Shown: one piece after another, positions 62,844-64,000 of the stretch
Layout: the number at the start of each line of letters is the position of its first letter
Position numbering within the stretch: the first letter of the stretch is position 1
Assembly: GCF_045207655.1 (NCBI RefSeq)
Contig: NZ_CP108784.1
Coordinates: forward strand, 1,364,001 to 1,428,000
Reading direction: 5' to 3'
Length of the DNA: 64,000 nt
Origin: Embleya sp045207655
GTDB taxonomy: Bacteria > Actinomycetota > Actinomycetes > Streptomycetales > Streptomycetaceae
Program-made: the position numbers and the translations under genes
The notes under the pieces: generated by a model
The model's database searches: none
What the model was told of the DNA's origin: nothing
The model's input: only the letters and a program-made list of their open reading frames with translations

Positions 62844-63620
62844 CTACTCCTCGCCGGCCTCCGGCGTGGCCTCGGGCGCGGTCTCGGCCGCGTCCTCCGC
62901 CACCGCGGAGCCGGCCGGCTCCGCCTCGCCGAGCAGGCGGGTCAGTTGACCGCCCACCAGGCGCTTGAACTTGCGCTGCTGCGGCCGGGTCCGGTCCAGC
63001 GTGGCGACCTCCAACTGGGAGGCCGTGATCGAGCGCTTCTCGCCGACACCGTCACGCGAGAGCGCGTCGACCGCCACCTTGAGCGCGGCCTCGAGGGTGA
63101 GCCCCTCGCGGTGGCTGCGCTTGAGCTGCTCGGTGATCTGCTCGACGTTGCCGCCCATCGCGACGTAGTTGTGCTCGTCGGCCACCGAGCCATCGTAGGT
63201 GAGCCGATAGATCTGGTCGTCCTCGGGCGCGCTGCCGACCTCGGCGACGATCAGCTCCACCTCGTAGGGCTTCTCGCCACCGCTGGAGAAGATCGTGCCC
63301 AGCGTCTGCGCGTACACGTTCGCCAACCCGCGGGCGGTGACGTCGTTGCGCGCGTACGAGTAGCCGCGGATGTCGGCGTAGCGCACGCCGCCGATCCGCA
63401 GGTTCTCGAACTCGTTGTACTTGCCCACCGCGGCGAACGCGATGCGGTCGTAGATCTCGCTGATCTTGTGCAGGGCGCGAGAGTAGTTCTCCGCCACGAA
63501 CAGGATGCCGTCCGCGTAGGTCAGCACGACCACACTGCGGCCGCGGGCGATGCCCTTGCGGGCATAGTCGGCCCGGTCCGCCATGGCCTGCTGCGGCGAC
63601 ACATAGAAGGGCGTCGTCAC
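62844..63620 (-). CDS. prcA: Proteasome subunit alpha
   Basis: 258 aa, 20S alpha type: begins TTPFYVSPQQAMADRADYARKG, contains GKYNEFENLRIGGVR, no N-terminal propeptide Thr, and an Ala/Glu-rich acidic C-terminal tail of ~30 residues. Forms the outer rings gating the chamber. GTG at 63620 with AAAGGA upstream; 64 bp after prcB. Confidence 0.96.
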   Translation of the reverse strand: MTTPFYVSPQQAMADRADYARKGIARGRSVVVLTYADGILFVAENYSRALHKISEIYDRIAFAAVGKYNEFENLRIGGVRYADIRGYSYARNDVTARGLANVYAQTLGTIFSSGGEKPYEVELIVAEVGSAPEDDQIYRLTYDGSVADEHNYVAMGGNVEQITEQLKRSHREGLTLEAALKVAVDALSRDGVGEKRSITASQLEVATLDRTRPQQRKFKRLVGGQLTRLLGEAEPAGSAVAEDAAETAPEATPEAGEE

Positions 63621-63684
63621 CGTGGAGTCCTTTTCGTCGGAGCCGGTCTCGAAGGGTCGGCTGTTCGGGTCCTCGACATCGGGG

Positions 63685-64000
63685 TCACGTCAGCGGCGCG
63701 GTCGGGCCGTTGGGGTCTTCCATCCGCGCGTCGACCACGGTGCGCACGATCGCGCCCACCTCCTCCGAGGAGAGCCGGCGGATGCCGTCTTCGGTCACCA
63801 GGGTCACCACCGGGTAGATCCGCCGGGTCAGGTCCGGCCCGCCGGTGGCGGAGTCGTCGTCGGCCGCGTCGTAGAGCGCCTGGATGCACACCGTCACGAT
63901 GCCGTCGGCGTCCAGACCGGGGCGGTACAGCTTCTTCAGCGCGCCTCGGGCGAACAGGGAGCCCGAACCCACCGAGTGGAAGCCGTGCTCCTCCGACCGG
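63685..64000 (-). CDS. prcB: Proteasome subunit beta, 5' part outside the window
   Basis: Last ~104 codons only (the gene continues beyond 64000): SEEHGFHSVGSGSLFARG, LDADGIVTVCIQALYDAADDDSATGGPD and RRIYPVVTLVTEDGIRRL match the C-terminal half of actinobacterial PrcB. The catalytic N-terminal Thr is outside the window. Directly upstream of prcA. Confidence 0.93.
   Translation of the reverse strand, partial: RSEEHGFHSVGSGSLFARGALKKLYRPGLDADGIVTVCIQALYDAADDDSATGGPDLTRRIYPVVTLVTEDGIRRLSSEEVGAIVRTVVDARMEDPNGPTAPLT

Noticed and set aside
1..64000. tRNA genes, CRISPR arrays, insertion sequences, phage or restriction/defence genes
   Set aside because: No cloverleaf-like segments, no regularly spaced direct repeats with unique spacers, and no transposase, integrase or nuclease-defence motifs were seen in any intergenic region or reading frame.

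Overview
The window is chromosomal DNA from a very GC-rich actinomycete. Gene order (argCJBDR; infC-rpmI-rplT; trmH-like, sensor kinase, pheST; pafBC-tatAC-helY; Pup ligase and proteasome) matches the conserved core of Streptomycetaceae and relatives (Streptomyces, Kitasatospora, Embleya type). Supporting signs are frequent GTG starts, 1-4 bp stop/start overlaps and a Streptomyces-like intergenic repeat. No tRNA, rRNA, insertion sequence, prophage, CRISPR array or defence island was found. Most of the window is core housekeeping sequence; the accessory flavour comes from three tandem AftB-like glycosyltransferases, a wax-ester-synthase cluster and several repeats.

Layout, left to right. (1) 1-5.7 kb, minus: a cobalamin operon (chelatase subunit, cobO, cobB, cobL cut by the left edge) behind a cobalamin riboswitch. 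(2) 5.8-8.8 kb, minus: methionine importer metN-metI-metQ with a long leader. (3) 8.8-13.4 kb, minus: a GNAT acetyltransferase, then a translationally coupled trio (alpha/beta hydrolase, WS/DGAT acyltransferase, SDR oxidoreductase). (4) 13.6-21.4 kb, minus: complete arginine operon argC-J-B-D-R-G-H with an ArgR operator upstream of argC. (5) 21.6-28.3 kb, plus: three paralogous GT-C glycosyltransferases with an SDR gene inserted on the other strand.

(6) 28.4-35.8 kb, minus: pheT, pheS, an orphan histidine kinase, a SpoU-type rRNA methyltransferase, rplT, rpmI and infC. infC appears to start at AUC and is preceded by an intrinsic terminator in its own leader. (7) 36.2-40 kb: DUF1844, SseB-like and fused carboxyltransferase genes, separated by repeat-rich spacers. 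(8) 40-47.3 kb: a PLP amino-acid deaminase/aldolase, a STAS protein, a 5'-3' exonuclease, an unknown gene with a Crp-like palindrome upstream, an ECF sigma factor fused to its own membrane anti-sigma domain, and an amidase.

(9) 47.4-64 kb: helY, a lipid kinase, tatC, tatA, two small genes, pafC, pafB, a DUF3866 gene, two FKBP isomerases, an ABC ATPase, pafA (Pup ligase), an MFS transporter, a LacI regulator, prcA and the 3' part of prcB. Together these form the pupylation/proteasome neighbourhood with the Tat export genes.
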